A stretch of 64,000 bases of DNA from Sphingobacterium shayense (GCF_013179575.1 NZ_JABMCQ010000002.1:1-64000), one strand, 5' to 3'; counted from the first letter of the stretch, positions 18,601 to 27,663 are shown. The notes: generated from the sequence alone by a model not told the origin. Translations and numbers: made by a program.

Positions 18601-19329
18601 CGGTTCCATAAAGGAGCGTTCTATTTGGCAGAGAAGTTAAGTGTTGATATATTACCAGTCTATCTTTTGGGTAACGGAGACGTGCTTCCTAAAGGTGATA
18701 TACTTATTCATAATGGTGTTTTAACCCAGATTGTCGGGTCTCGGATCGGGATGTTAGACCGTACATTTGGCGAGGGCTATAGTGAACGCACGAAACTTAT
18801 TGCACATTATTTTCGTGCACAATACGCAGATTATAGATCGCAAGAGCAGGATCATTATTATTTCCATAAAAAAATACTGCTTGCCTACAGGTATAAACAT
18901 CCGTCAATTCAACGGATGGTGGAGAAAAATTTGTCAAGTTTTGCGTCGTTTTACGAAGAGGTAGATCAGCAATTGGGCAATCAAGTTTCGGTAGTACATT
19001 TCTCTGATTCTGTTGGTGAGTTAGATTACCTGCTTTCATTGAAACAGGGGCGTAGAAAAGTTTATGGTTTAATTGAGGATCCAGAACGGAATGCAATCGC
19101 ACAAAGTATCTATTGGAACATACATCGTAATATAATATTTCTGCGTTCCGCAGACGGGTTACAAGGGTATCCTTTGGTTATACATCCTAATTTCACAGCT
19201 TCGTGTCTTCCAATTGCACAGTTGCACACATTCTCAGAAATATATACCTTTAGACAGGAGGATAAACTTACTGAAAATGGCTGGACGGAAAGCCGCGTCT
19301 CAGGAATGGTGTACCGTTATTTCAAATGA
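15676..19329 (+). CDS. MMPL/RND exporter fused to PlsC acyltransferase and a degenerate C-terminal domain
   Basis: A 1217-residue protein. Residues 1 to about 800 form an MMPL/RND transporter: one membrane helix near the start, a periplasmic loop, then helix bundles at about 270-410 and again at about 655-800 (for example VFGHGVDFSIFMTA). Residues about 860-1030 are a PlsC-type 1-acylglycerol-3-phosphate acyltransferase with NHSSFLD (HX4D) and FPEGTRS. The final 180 residues resemble a class I methyltransferase in layout (KVYGLIEDPERNAIAQ) but the glycine-rich SAM loop is absent. It could acylate and export the pigment in one machine. It overlaps the FAD oxidoreductase gene by 4 bp. Confidence 0.85.
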   Translation: MDVFFYQIYLWVQRKKIISCVIVFLFLIICTFLASKIRFEEDVTAIIPNSQQSEELSRVLSQINFADKITILIEKTGSGDFGVMAEMARQFVDSTSVDTSYIRAVTGAIGQSQMADAVNFVYQNLPFILDQSDYTVIQQKLTRDSLRSQIESNYRRLISPEGMFMRDMLLNDPLGLTTIGLKKMQYSAVGDNFILVNGYISTLDSNKLLLFIDPKYQGTDTEHNTFFVDHLNDLKKQLNEQYQDRAEISYYGAPFVAVANAKQIKKDISTTVVVSMSVLMVLLVLFYRRIYVPLLVFIPTVCGTLFALACLYLYKPIISAVSLSIGAVLIGITIDFALHLLTHYKKSANPKMLFKELTRPLLMSGACNALAFLCLLFVHSEALVDLGIFASICIFSSAVFSLLIIPHLYHPKEQLRHSNLIDKIASFPFDRSKILIAVCLLLIFGSIFSSGRVSFNKNIADLNFVPPDLRLAESKLDSITSGSTKSLYLVSTGKSFEDAARQSDTLLTTLKRTYDQGIINAYQGFHILPLSKSAQQYKIEQWNNFWTPAKKRALIEELLQEEERYGFSSDAHQSFFELLDRHVEPLSFIDYQTLSLPGFTDYIAERDSFYTISTLVKLPVSNKDTFVKQINKEHKVLVVDRQHLNETFLGQLRNDFNRLIGYSFLAVLLILWCFFKKIELVLLSAIPIGLTGLVTTGLMGVFGLEFNIFSAIVCTLVFGHGVDFSIFMTAALQQQYTTGKDELQTYRTSILLAVLTTVLAVGALVFAKHPALLSIASVSLIGVFAAVIITFVFYPMLFRFFISDRAKKGQSPFTIIQLLLSLAFFAYYGIGSFLISIFGSVMHSIFPRDKMHKELFFRGLIVRFMNSVLSLNPRVKRRLLNPTGERFQRPAIIIANHSSFLDTLSMATLVPKSIFLVNDWVWNSPIFGRAVRLLGAYPVNNGLEDGIEVLRHKVENGYSLIVFPEGTRSYDNEVRRFHKGAFYLAEKLSVDILPVYLLGNGDVLPKGDILIHNGVLTQIVGSRIGMLDRTFGEGYSERTKLIAHYFRAQYADYRSQEQDHYYFHKKILLAYRYKHPSIQRMVEKNLSSFASFYEEVDQQLGNQVSVVHFSDSVGELDYLLSLKQGRRKVYGLIEDPERNAIAQSIYWNIHRNIIFLRSADGLQGYPLVIHPNFTASCLPIAQLHTFSEIYTFRQEDKLTENGWTESRVSGMVYRYFK

Positions 19330-20858
19330 ACGATCAAAAACCTACATATGATGTTCTGGTTATCGGCAGTGGCTTAGGCGGACTTGTTTCCGCTGTTATT
19401 CTTGCAAAGGAAGGTAAGCGGGTGTGTGTCATTGAAAAAAATAATCAGTTTGGCGGTAATTTGCAAATATTTTCGCGCGACAAAAAGATTTTTGATACCG
19501 GGGTTCATTATATAGGGGGGCTCTCAAGAGGGCAAAATCTATCTCGTTATTTTTCATATTTAGGGATTTTTCAGGATCTTTCACTGGAAATTATGCCGGA
19601 GGTCTTTGACAAAATATACTTTGAACAGACTAATACCATCTATCCCATTGCTCAGGGTTATGATGCATTTGTTCGTCATCTTTCTGTTTTTTTTCCTGAG
19701 GAAATTGCTACCCTAGAGCAGTATGTTGAAGATTTAAAAGCTACATGCGCAGCTTTCCCTTTATATAATCTGGAAGACAGTGAAGGTTATGGGAAACAGA
19801 TCATGAGACAGGGAGTTAAAGAATATTTCCAGCAGCTCACGTCAAATTCTGTTCTGCAAGGGGTCCTAGCTGGAACCAATTTTTTATATGCAGGGATCGG
19901 GGATAAAACACCGTTTTATATACATGCTCTTACCGTCAATTCCTATTTACAGAGTGCCTATCGCTGTCGCAAGGGGGGAGGCCAGATTGCTAAGTTGCTG
20001 ATACGGGAACTTCGAAAACATGGCGGTGAGGCTTTTAAGCGGCAGGAAGTTACTGCTCTTGAGATGGAAAATGGTCGTATTAAGAGTATAGTAACGAGTC
20101 AGGGACATCGATTTTACGCCGACCTTTTCATCAGCAATATAGATCCTAAGGCATTCTTAGCGATGATGGGGAAAGAGCACTTTCGCCCTTCCTATTTTAA
20201 TAGGATTCAAGGCCTGGAAGTTACTACATCTGCTTTTAGTTTACACGTCGTTCTACGGCCGGAAAAAATGAAGTATATTGCCTATAATCTATATGGACAT
20301 AGAGATTTTACTACTGTATGGACCGCAGCGGATTATGGTATGAAAGATTGGCCCGCTATGTTTATGGTGTCTATGACCGAAGACAGCAGACATCCTGGAT
20401 TTGCAGATACGGTAACGATATTGACATATATGCATTTCGATGAGGTTGAACCCTGGGAACGAACTCGTAACACGGTCGTTCTGGGGCAGGATCGCGGACC
20501 GAGCTATGAAGCATTTAAACGGACGAAGGGACAGATACTTTTGAATGACGTCTCGCGTGTTATCCCAGATTTGAATGACGCTATAAAAGATACATACATA
20601 TCTACTCCACTTTCATATCGTGACTATATTGGGATGCATAAAGGAAACCTATACGGTCACGTAAAGGATATCGAGGATCCCTTGAAGACGTTTATTGCAC
20701 CGAAGACCAAGGTGGATAATTTATTTTTTACGGGTCACGCGACGTCCATGCATGGTATCTTAGGTGTTACGATTGGGGCTGTAACGACCTGTTCGGAGAT
20801 ATTAGGGCGCTCCTATTTGTTAGAAAAGATCAGAAAGGAGACTGATGTTACGGTATAG
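19326..20858 (+). CDS. FAD-dependent phytoene-desaturase-like oxidoreductase
   Basis: A 510-residue flavoprotein with the N-terminal dinucleotide-binding motif VIGSGLGGLVSAVILAKEGK, the acidic end of beta-2 (VIEKNNQFGGN) and a C-terminal FAD block FTGHATSMHGILGVTIGA. This is the CrtI/retinol-saturase family. In aryl-polyene-type clusters such enzymes may desaturate or oxidise the polyene or its aryl ring (inference). It begins 4 bp before the end of the MMPL gene and overlaps the following gene by 14 bp. Confidence 0.83.
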   Translation: MNDQKPTYDVLVIGSGLGGLVSAVILAKEGKRVCVIEKNNQFGGNLQIFSRDKKIFDTGVHYIGGLSRGQNLSRYFSYLGIFQDLSLEIMPEVFDKIYFEQTNTIYPIAQGYDAFVRHLSVFFPEEIATLEQYVEDLKATCAAFPLYNLEDSEGYGKQIMRQGVKEYFQQLTSNSVLQGVLAGTNFLYAGIGDKTPFYIHALTVNSYLQSAYRCRKGGGQIAKLLIRELRKHGGEAFKRQEVTALEMENGRIKSIVTSQGHRFYADLFISNIDPKAFLAMMGKEHFRPSYFNRIQGLEVTTSAFSLHVVLRPEKMKYIAYNLYGHRDFTTVWTAADYGMKDWPAMFMVSMTEDSRHPGFADTVTILTYMHFDEVEPWERTRNTVVLGQDRGPSYEAFKRTKGQILLNDVSRVIPDLNDAIKDTYISTPLSYRDYIGMHKGNLYGHVKDIEDPLKTFIAPKTKVDNLFFTGHATSMHGILGVTIGAVTTCSEILGRSYLLEKIRKETDVTV

Positions 20859-22512
20859 CATTTTGTTTATAATTTCCTTAATGCTGTTGAGTTCTTGTAA
20901 GTTGTCTCGTATGCGGGCGGAGCTAGATCCAGGTTCAGTTGTTCAACCGCAAATGGACTTATTAGTTTTGAAAAGTGATTCCTTAATGTTTTCGGGGGAT
21001 GACTATATGGTGAAAAATGAATTAGCCAATTGGGAATTATATGTTCAAGGAAGTCCCGAGGTAATCGGAGCAAAAATCGGGTTGTTGTCGAAGGATTTAT
21101 ATCGGAATCAAGAAAATATTTTTGCTGAAAAGCTGTTAGAGTTAGTACCGTCAAAAAGAAAACAAAAGAGAATAATGTCTTTTTTGAATTGGTATACACG
21201 AAAGCTTGATGATTATATTCCTAAGGAATACTTGAAGGAGATTTATGCGCTTTCAAAGTTTTTGGATACGACATATAACTATTTGGGAAGTCCTTATCAA
21301 CGAACTCTATGGATGCATGGTGCCCATGATATTGGCCATGTGTTGCAGGATTTGGCTATGGTAGGTTGTTCTTCATTTGCCTTTTGGGGTGAGAATACGC
21401 AAGATGGGAATCTACTTATCGGGCGCAATTTGGATTTCTATATGAATGACGATTTTGCTAAACAAAAAATACTTTATTTTGTAAAGCCTTTGTCGGGTCA
21501 TCCGTACATGTCGGTGTCGTGGCCGGGTATGATGGGCGTGCTCTCTGGAATGAACCGTGAGGGCTTGACTATTACCCTGAACGCAGGGAAGTCTTCCATT
21601 CCATGGTCCGCAAAGACCCCTATTTCGATTGTCGCGCGAGAGGTACTCCAATATGCTGCAAACATCGAAGAGGCACTGCGTATATTAGAGAAGAAAAAGG
21701 TGTTTGTATCTGAAACGTTGATGATCGGTAGCGCACAAGATAAAAAAGCGATCCTTGTTGAGATAACACCGAGGAAGATAGATGTTGTGAATTCAGTGGA
21801 TAATCGTCTATTATCTACCAACCACTTTCAAGGAAAGTTGTTGGGCAATGATAAACGAAATACGAAACACATTGCGCGTAGCCACTCTATGTATCGTTTT
21901 CAGAAGCTCCAAATGCTACTCGATACGACGAGAGACTTAACACCGGAGAAAGCGATATCGATTATGCGAAATAAAGATGGACATCAAGGGGAAAAACTTG
22001 GTTTGGGCAATGAGAAAAGTTTAAACCATCTACTAGCACATCATGGTGTTGTTTTTCAGCCCGAAGATAGACTTGTTTACGTATCGAGCGCACCTGGGCA
22101 AATGGGGGCATATAAAGCATACGATTTGAAAGCGGTGTTTGATAGGACATGGCAAGCGGGTGCGGAGCGAAGTGTCGATTCTTTGTTAATTCCGGCTGAC
22201 ACATTTATTGGAACTCGAGAGTATTTTAATTTTAAATCTTTTCAGCGTCTAACGCAGTATTATCTCGAAAAAATCTATCGGAACGATATATTGGTGGTTG
22301 ATAGTCAATTACAAGAATATATTGATTTGAATCCAGATTTATGGCTAGGCTATTATATCGTTGCTCAAATATATTATCTTCAAGGTGATTATCCTAAAGC
22401 GGAGCAATATTTTAGATCGGCAGCTTGTAAAGTTTTGCCGACCGCACAAGTGAAAATTGATATACAGAAACATTTGAAAAAAGTGAGCAAGAGATGGAAG
22501 AAAACACAATAA
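20845..22512 (+). CDS. C45-type Ntn hydrolase/acyltransferase lipoprotein with TPR tail
   Basis: A 555-residue lipoprotein: signal core and lipobox LLSSC (Cys18). The central domain has the Ntn-hydrolase block GCSSFAFWGENTQDGN with Cys175 as probable nucleophile and LLIGRNLDF after it, as in C45/choloylglycine-hydrolase-like enzymes. Unlike autoprocessed members, a long 174-residue segment precedes the Cys. Residues about 495-545 form a TPR-like hairpin (AQIYYLQGDYPKAEQYF). It is the cluster's candidate for hydrolysing or transferring acyl/amide bonds in the periplasm. It overlaps its neighbours on both sides. Confidence 0.78.
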   Translation: MLRYSILFIISLMLLSSCKLSRMRAELDPGSVVQPQMDLLVLKSDSLMFSGDDYMVKNELANWELYVQGSPEVIGAKIGLLSKDLYRNQENIFAEKLLELVPSKRKQKRIMSFLNWYTRKLDDYIPKEYLKEIYALSKFLDTTYNYLGSPYQRTLWMHGAHDIGHVLQDLAMVGCSSFAFWGENTQDGNLLIGRNLDFYMNDDFAKQKILYFVKPLSGHPYMSVSWPGMMGVLSGMNREGLTITLNAGKSSIPWSAKTPISIVAREVLQYAANIEEALRILEKKKVFVSETLMIGSAQDKKAILVEITPRKIDVVNSVDNRLLSTNHFQGKLLGNDKRNTKHIARSHSMYRFQKLQMLLDTTRDLTPEKAISIMRNKDGHQGEKLGLGNEKSLNHLLAHHGVVFQPEDRLVYVSSAPGQMGAYKAYDLKAVFDRTWQAGAERSVDSLLIPADTFIGTREYFNFKSFQRLTQYYLEKIYRNDILVVDSQLQEYIDLNPDLWLGYYIVAQIYYLQGDYPKAEQYFRSAACKVLPTAQVKIDIQKHLKKVSKRWKKTQ

Positions 22513-23798
22513 TGGAACGGCAATTCTCTTTTGAGATTAAAGCCTACCAGGAAGAACTTTTGCGTAGGCAGTTGACCTATTTAAGCGAATATTCTCCATA
22601 TTATAAACGCTTATTTGAGCAACACCGCATTGATATAAAAGCGATAAACACAATAGAAGATCTTTCTCGCATCCCTACGACAAGCAAAGATGATGTACAA
22701 CTTTTTAATGAAGATTTTTTCTGCGCACCAAAGAGCGAAATTATCGATTATTGTTCTACATCCGGTACCCTAGGTAAGCCGGTGACCTTCGGCCTAACAG
22801 ATGCAGATCTCGAACGCTTGGCCTACAACGAGATGCGTTCATTTCGTACTATAGGTGTAGAGAAAGGTGATCGTGTACAATTGATGACGACGATTGATCG
22901 TAGATTCATGGCGGGCTTAGCCTATTTTCTTGGGCTTCGTAAACTTGGGGCAGGCGTTCTACGTGTTGGTTCTGGAATTCCGCAGATGCAATGGGATTCA
23001 ATCCTTCAGCACACGCCTCGCTTTCTTATAGCTGTTCCGTCATTTTTGTTAAAAATGATCGAATATGCCGAACAGCATCAGATCGATTATTGTAATAGTA
23101 GTGTTGAGGCTGTGTTATGTATCGGCGAATCGTTACGTGATGCATCCTTTGGTGATAGTACGCTTACTAGAAGAATAAAGGAAAAGTGGCCGATTAAGTT
23201 ATTTTCCACGTACGCTTCGACAGAAATGGGGGCGGCTTTTACGGAATGTGAGGCCTCAATGGGAGGACATCTTCACGAAGATCTGATAATTACTGAGGTG
23301 CTAGATGAAGATGAAATTCCGGTTCCTGACGGACAGCCCGGCGAGCTTGTTGTTACGCCGTTAGGAATACAAGGAGTGCCACTTTTGAGATTTAAAACGG
23401 GCGATATTGTACGGAGACATATTGAGCCGTGCTCATGCGGGCGTCAAAGTTATCGTATAGGCCCGGTAGAGGGACGCAAACAACATATGATTAAGTATAA
23501 AGGAACTACATTATTTCCTCCTGCTATGCATGATTTGTTGACAGAATTTCCCGCCTTAGAACACCATCTTATCGAGATAACCCATAACAATATAGGAACT
23601 GACGAGATTACAATTTATATTAGCGCAAGAGAGCCCAGCGACGAGATACTGTACCAAGTTAAAAATCTGTTTAGAGCGAAATTACGGGTCGCGCCTACAG
23701 TGGAATGGCGTTCTTCTCAGGAGCTTCAAAAGATTATATTCAACCCAATGAGTCGAAAGCCTATTATGTTTATTGATCGTCGAAAGACGAATTATTAA
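22494..23798 (+). CDS. Phenylacetate-CoA-ligase-like adenylating enzyme
   Basis: A 434-residue ANL-superfamily enzyme of the PaaK type: P-loop-like STSGTLGKPV, the adenylate-binding TYASTEMGAAF and the hinge region FKTGDIVRRH. PaaK relatives activate aryl acids with ATP and CoA (or load ACP). For a flexirubin cluster the natural substrate is a cinnamic/4-coumaric-type starter acid made by an aromatic ammonia lyase, which is not visible in this window. It is the last gene of the + strand pigment operon and its stop overlaps the stop of the convergent helicase gene. Confidence 0.82.
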   Translation: MEENTIMERQFSFEIKAYQEELLRRQLTYLSEYSPYYKRLFEQHRIDIKAINTIEDLSRIPTTSKDDVQLFNEDFFCAPKSEIIDYCSTSGTLGKPVTFGLTDADLERLAYNEMRSFRTIGVEKGDRVQLMTTIDRRFMAGLAYFLGLRKLGAGVLRVGSGIPQMQWDSILQHTPRFLIAVPSFLLKMIEYAEQHQIDYCNSSVEAVLCIGESLRDASFGDSTLTRRIKEKWPIKLFSTYASTEMGAAFTECEASMGGHLHEDLIITEVLDEDEIPVPDGQPGELVVTPLGIQGVPLLRFKTGDIVRRHIEPCSCGRQSYRIGPVEGRKQHMIKYKGTTLFPPAMHDLLTEFPALEHHLIEITHNNIGTDEITIYISAREPSDEILYQVKNLFRAKLRVAPTVEWRSSQELQKIIFNPMSRKPIMFIDRRKTNY

Positions 23799-26671
23799 CG
23801 AAGCAGCTCCTGAATGTCTTCTGATGACAAAGATTTAATGAAACTCTCTTCAGTTGTAATTAAGGCTGCGGACAAAGCTTTCTTTCTGTTTTGAAGAGCC
23901 AGTATTTTCTCTTCAACGGTATCTTTGGTGATAAACTTATAGATGAACACGTTTTTCGTTTGCCCAATACGGTGTGATCTGTCAATTGCTTGTTGTTCAA
24001 CTGCAGGATTCCACCAGGGATCGAGAATAAACACATAGTCTGCCTCGGTAAGATTCAGTCCGACACCACCCGCCTTTATTGATATTAAAAATATTTGTGT
24101 GTCTTGTCTTTCTTTGAAAGTATTTACTGCGCTAGCACGATCTTTAGTGGCCCCATCAAGGTAAGCATATTTAATGTGTTGTCTGTCAAAGTGATCTCTA
24201 AATAAGTGTAAATGTTTGACAAATTGCGAGAAGATAAGCACTTTATGTTTTTCTGCGATAATGGATTCTAGCATCTCATTGACAGCGTCAAATTTACCCG
24301 ATGTAAGCTGATCTTGACTATCGATCATTTTGGGGTGGTTCGCAATTTGTCGAAGTTTCGTCAGCCCCTGCAGAAGGAGGATTTGATTTCCTTTCCCTTG
24401 ACCGGTTAAGGCTGTATCCAATAGCGCATTTCGGTATTCTGATTTTGTGTTCTCGTAATAGCTTGCCTGCTCTTCAGACATCTCACAGTAAAGAATTTGC
24501 TCTGTTTTGGCGGGTAGCTCGGTCGCCACCTGGTCTTTGGTACGTCGTAATACGAAGGGTTTAATAATCGCCTGTAAACGAATCGCTTTTGCTTCATCCT
24601 TCTTTTTCTCGATAGGAATTACAAATTCTTTTTGGAAGAAGGTGTAGGAACCAAGAAGTCCAGGGTTGGTAAAGTGCATCTGCGACCATATATCAGCAAC
24701 AGAGTTTTCTATCGGCGTACCGCTAAGCGCCAACTTATGACGACTACTTAGGCTTTTAATCGCTTTAAAAGATTTTGAAGTAGGATTTTTGATGTGTTGA
24801 CTTTCATCGAGGATGATATAATTGAAGAAAAATTTCTTTAACATTTCGTTGTCGCTACGGGCTATACCATACGTTGTGATGATCAGATCAAAATGAGAAA
24901 ATCCGAAGGCGTCCCGCAAACGATTACTCCCTGCATGTATATGTATACGTAATTGCGGCGCGAATTTCTCGGCTTCTTTCTGCCAGTTGTACAGGAGTGA
25001 CGTTGGGAGAATAAGTAAAGATACCTTTGCTTGTTCAGTTGGTAACAATAGTTCGCGTTGCTGTTGAAGTAATGCTAGTGTCTGAACGGTCTTTCCAAGC
25101 CCCATATCGTCGGCGAGGCAACCTCCAAATTTGAACTTTTGTAAAAAATGAAACCAATTGTATCCGGCTCGCTGATAGGGACGGAGTTCCCCATGAAATG
25201 TTTTTGGCAGTGGGGCCTCGTCGATGATTTCGAAATTTAGGAGATTCTCTAATTTGCGATGAAAGGTAACTTCAGTCTGGTCAGAGATTTCATGGAGTAA
25301 TCCAATGTGTGTCTTACTGATTTGAAGAGCGTCTTTTTTTGTGTTGAAGTGAAATAAATGTGCATATTTGGCGAACCATTCCTCTGGTATAAAGGTAACT
25401 TCTCCGTTTGGTAGGACGAATTCGTGAATCTTTTTCAATATGTGGTCGCGAAGATCTAGGAAGGGTATTTCATATTCGCCGAATCGCGCAACAGCATGAA
25501 TATCAAACCAATCGTTTCCTTCTTCAATATTGATTTCTAACGATGTTTGCCCCAAGAAAATACGCGTGTTTCCTTGCGTTTGCTTAATAACGAAATTCTT
25601 TTTAAGAAGTTCAGTTTGGTTGTTTGTTAACCACGAAATCACCGATTCATTTTCGTTTTTTGTTGTGAAGACGTTATACATGGGCCCACGGCTTTTTAAA
25701 CCTAGGGATTCCAGTAGCTCGATTTGTTTCTTCTCCCAAAGTGACGATCTTTTAATCCTATGGAACGTGTATTTGTCTCGCTCTGGATCGTGTTCGACTC
25801 TCACACTAATAGGCATCACCGAACTGGAAGGGAATTCATATTTATCGTATTGGAAATAGAGCTCCAACGATGAATTTTCTGGCGAAATATAATAAAGCTT
25901 GATTAATGCAGTAGCTTGTTCTTTGTATGTTTTTATCTCGAAGCCTTCCGCATATACGTTGTACCGCTCAATTAAACCAGCAACAAACGTATTGAAATAT
26001 TTCTGTTCGGTTTCTCGTGGGACGGCTATGTATCGTTTATTCAAGAAGGGGCTCAACTTTTTTCCATCAATATCTTGGTTAAAATGATAAAGGGTGTTTT
26101 CAATGAGAATCCATGCTTGTTCATTTATGATGACTTGGGCGTCTTTATACATGAATTCTAGTCGATTTCCTTCGTGCTTTAACGTTGGAAAATACCTTGT
26201 TTCCAGTTCGTTTCGACGGAAATGAAAAAGAATGGATGTTGCTTCTTGAGCGATGTTTATCTCCTGGTCGGCTGGATAACCATCTTTGCTCATGAGAAAT
26301 AAGGGTTTGGTTCCGATAGAGTTGAGCACCTCTAGTAGTTTTCTTTCAATGCGAGGGCGCAGAAAATCATAAATCTTTGAATCGAAGTTTTTACTAAAAA
26401 AATCGAGCGGCCGCATCGCTTTCTTTGTATACGATTTTATAATGTGCGTCTGTTCTATTTGATCTAATAGAGCGATGAGTCTATAGTCCACGTCGTCTAG
26501 AACCGGTGCAAAATCGCCAATCGTATTCGTGAAGATACGTTTATAACTTAAAGAATATGATCCGTTTGCGTTTAGGTATACTATATGTGGTTCAATTAAA
26601 TAGCCTAGATATGGATGTAATCCTAAGGAGTAGACGAGTTTAAACTTTAAATTACTTTCGACTTGTATCAT
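23795..26671 (-). CDS. SNF2-family DEAD/DEAH helicase
   Basis: A 958-residue protein whose C-terminal half (about residues 490-955) is a SNF2/Rad54-type ATPase: motif I DDMGLGKTVQT, motif II DESQH, motif III LALSGTPIEN, and motif VI QAIDRSHRIGQT. The N-terminal half is a Bacteroidota-type extension of unknown fold. Such bacterial SNF2 proteins remodel protein-DNA or RNA-polymerase complexes (RapA-like) or act in recombination. It runs opposite to the pigment operon and shares stop-codon bases with it. Housekeeping context. Confidence 0.9.
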   Translation of the reverse strand: MIQVESNLKFKLVYSLGLHPYLGYLIEPHIVYLNANGSYSLSYKRIFTNTIGDFAPVLDDVDYRLIALLDQIEQTHIIKSYTKKAMRPLDFFSKNFDSKIYDFLRPRIERKLLEVLNSIGTKPLFLMSKDGYPADQEINIAQEATSILFHFRRNELETRYFPTLKHEGNRLEFMYKDAQVIINEQAWILIENTLYHFNQDIDGKKLSPFLNKRYIAVPRETEQKYFNTFVAGLIERYNVYAEGFEIKTYKEQATALIKLYYISPENSSLELYFQYDKYEFPSSSVMPISVRVEHDPERDKYTFHRIKRSSLWEKKQIELLESLGLKSRGPMYNVFTTKNENESVISWLTNNQTELLKKNFVIKQTQGNTRIFLGQTSLEINIEEGNDWFDIHAVARFGEYEIPFLDLRDHILKKIHEFVLPNGEVTFIPEEWFAKYAHLFHFNTKKDALQISKTHIGLLHEISDQTEVTFHRKLENLLNFEIIDEAPLPKTFHGELRPYQRAGYNWFHFLQKFKFGGCLADDMGLGKTVQTLALLQQQRELLLPTEQAKVSLLILPTSLLYNWQKEAEKFAPQLRIHIHAGSNRLRDAFGFSHFDLIITTYGIARSDNEMLKKFFFNYIILDESQHIKNPTSKSFKAIKSLSSRHKLALSGTPIENSVADIWSQMHFTNPGLLGSYTFFQKEFVIPIEKKKDEAKAIRLQAIIKPFVLRRTKDQVATELPAKTEQILYCEMSEEQASYYENTKSEYRNALLDTALTGQGKGNQILLLQGLTKLRQIANHPKMIDSQDQLTSGKFDAVNEMLESIIAEKHKVLIFSQFVKHLHLFRDHFDRQHIKYAYLDGATKDRASAVNTFKERQDTQIFLISIKAGGVGLNLTEADYVFILDPWWNPAVEQQAIDRSHRIGQTKNVFIYKFITKDTVEEKILALQNRKKALSAALITTEESFIKSLSSEDIQELLR

Positions 26672-26735
26672 TAAAAAAGATGAGTGCCCATGAAAAAAGG
26701 CTCTAATATACTAATTTTCTATAAACAAGCTCCAG

Positions 26736-27515
26736 TTAGATTTCTCCTTGGAAAACGAAATCTGCAGGTCCTATTAAACGGACCTTTGTAAAGGTATATC
26801 CTTCTCTGTAAAACGAAATGTAAAGCTGGCCTCCTAAAACGCGGATAGGAATTTGTATAGCCCCATATTGATTTGTATGTATCGCCATTGCTATCGCCGC
26901 CGCCGTGGCTCCTGTCCCGCACGCCAAAGTTTCGTCCTCCACGCCGCGTTCGTATGTCCGGACGAAATAGCCATTTTCTTCCTCCTGAACGAAATTGACG
27001 TTTATGCCGTCTATATGATAAGTATCATTGTTGCGGATTTCTCTCCCTGCGTTAAATACGTCCATTTTATCCAGTTGTTCAACAAGTTTTATATAATGGG
27101 GAGATCCCGTATTCAACACGAAAGCCTGATCATCTTTCGTTATGTCTTGTACATCGATCATTCCTAAATCGACTTGGTTGTTTTGTATTTTTGCTTCGTG
27201 ACGCCCATCTACTGCCAAAAAGTCCGCTTTGTTATCGATAATGCCAAGATCCCGCGCGAAAGCCACGATACATCTCCCCCCATTACCGCACATCGAACCC
27301 TCGTTCCCGTCCGCGTTATAATATTTCATTTCGAAATCAAAATTTTTATTATATTGAAGTAGCATTAGTCCGTCTGCTCCAATTCCAAACCTCCGATCAC
27401 AAAGGTTTTTAACCAATATGGTATTTGTTTCGTCGAATACGTTGGTCCTATTGTCAATTAGAATGAAGTCATTACCAGCGCCCTGGTATTTATGGAATTT
27501 TATAATTTCAGCCAT
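26736..27515 (-). CDS. dapF: Diaminopimelate epimerase
   Basis: A 259-residue DapF with both catalytic cysteine motifs: GNEGSMCGNGGRC (first Cys) and DETLACGTGATA (second Cys), in the mirrored two-domain arrangement. It converts LL- to meso-diaminopimelate for lysine and peptidoglycan synthesis in the cytoplasm. Normal DapF length is about 260-280 residues. It is divergent from the htrA gene, with a 210-bp intergenic region between them. Confidence 0.95.
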   Translation of the reverse strand: MAEIIKFHKYQGAGNDFILIDNRTNVFDETNTILVKNLCDRRFGIGADGLMLLQYNKNFDFEMKYYNADGNEGSMCGNGGRCIVAFARDLGIIDNKADFLAVDGRHEAKIQNNQVDLGMIDVQDITKDDQAFVLNTGSPHYIKLVEQLDKMDVFNAGREIRNNDTYHIDGINVNFVQEEENGYFVRTYERGVEDETLACGTGATAAAIAMAIHTNQYGAIQIPIRVLGGQLYISFYREGYTFTKVRLIGPADFVFQGEI

Positions 27516-27631
27516 TTTTTAGTGAAATATTAGTTATTTTTAAAATTCTTGTTACAATTCTTATGTTTTTTGTTAAAAGCTGTTAAAAGTTACGTTACGC
27601 GTCTCCAGTTAACATTTTTTAACTGCCAAAA

Positions 27632-27663
27632 TTTGACTTGCTAGCCCGATGGTATTACTTTTG
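27632..27663 (+). promoter_or_regulatory. Bacteroidota-type promoter upstream of htrA
   Basis: A TTTG -33 element at 27632-27635 is separated by 20 bp from TACTTTTG at 27656-27663, a full match to the TAnnTTTG -7 box. Transcription would start near 27668 and give a 5' leader of about 60 nt for the HtrA gene. Predicted from consensus only. Confidence 0.55.
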
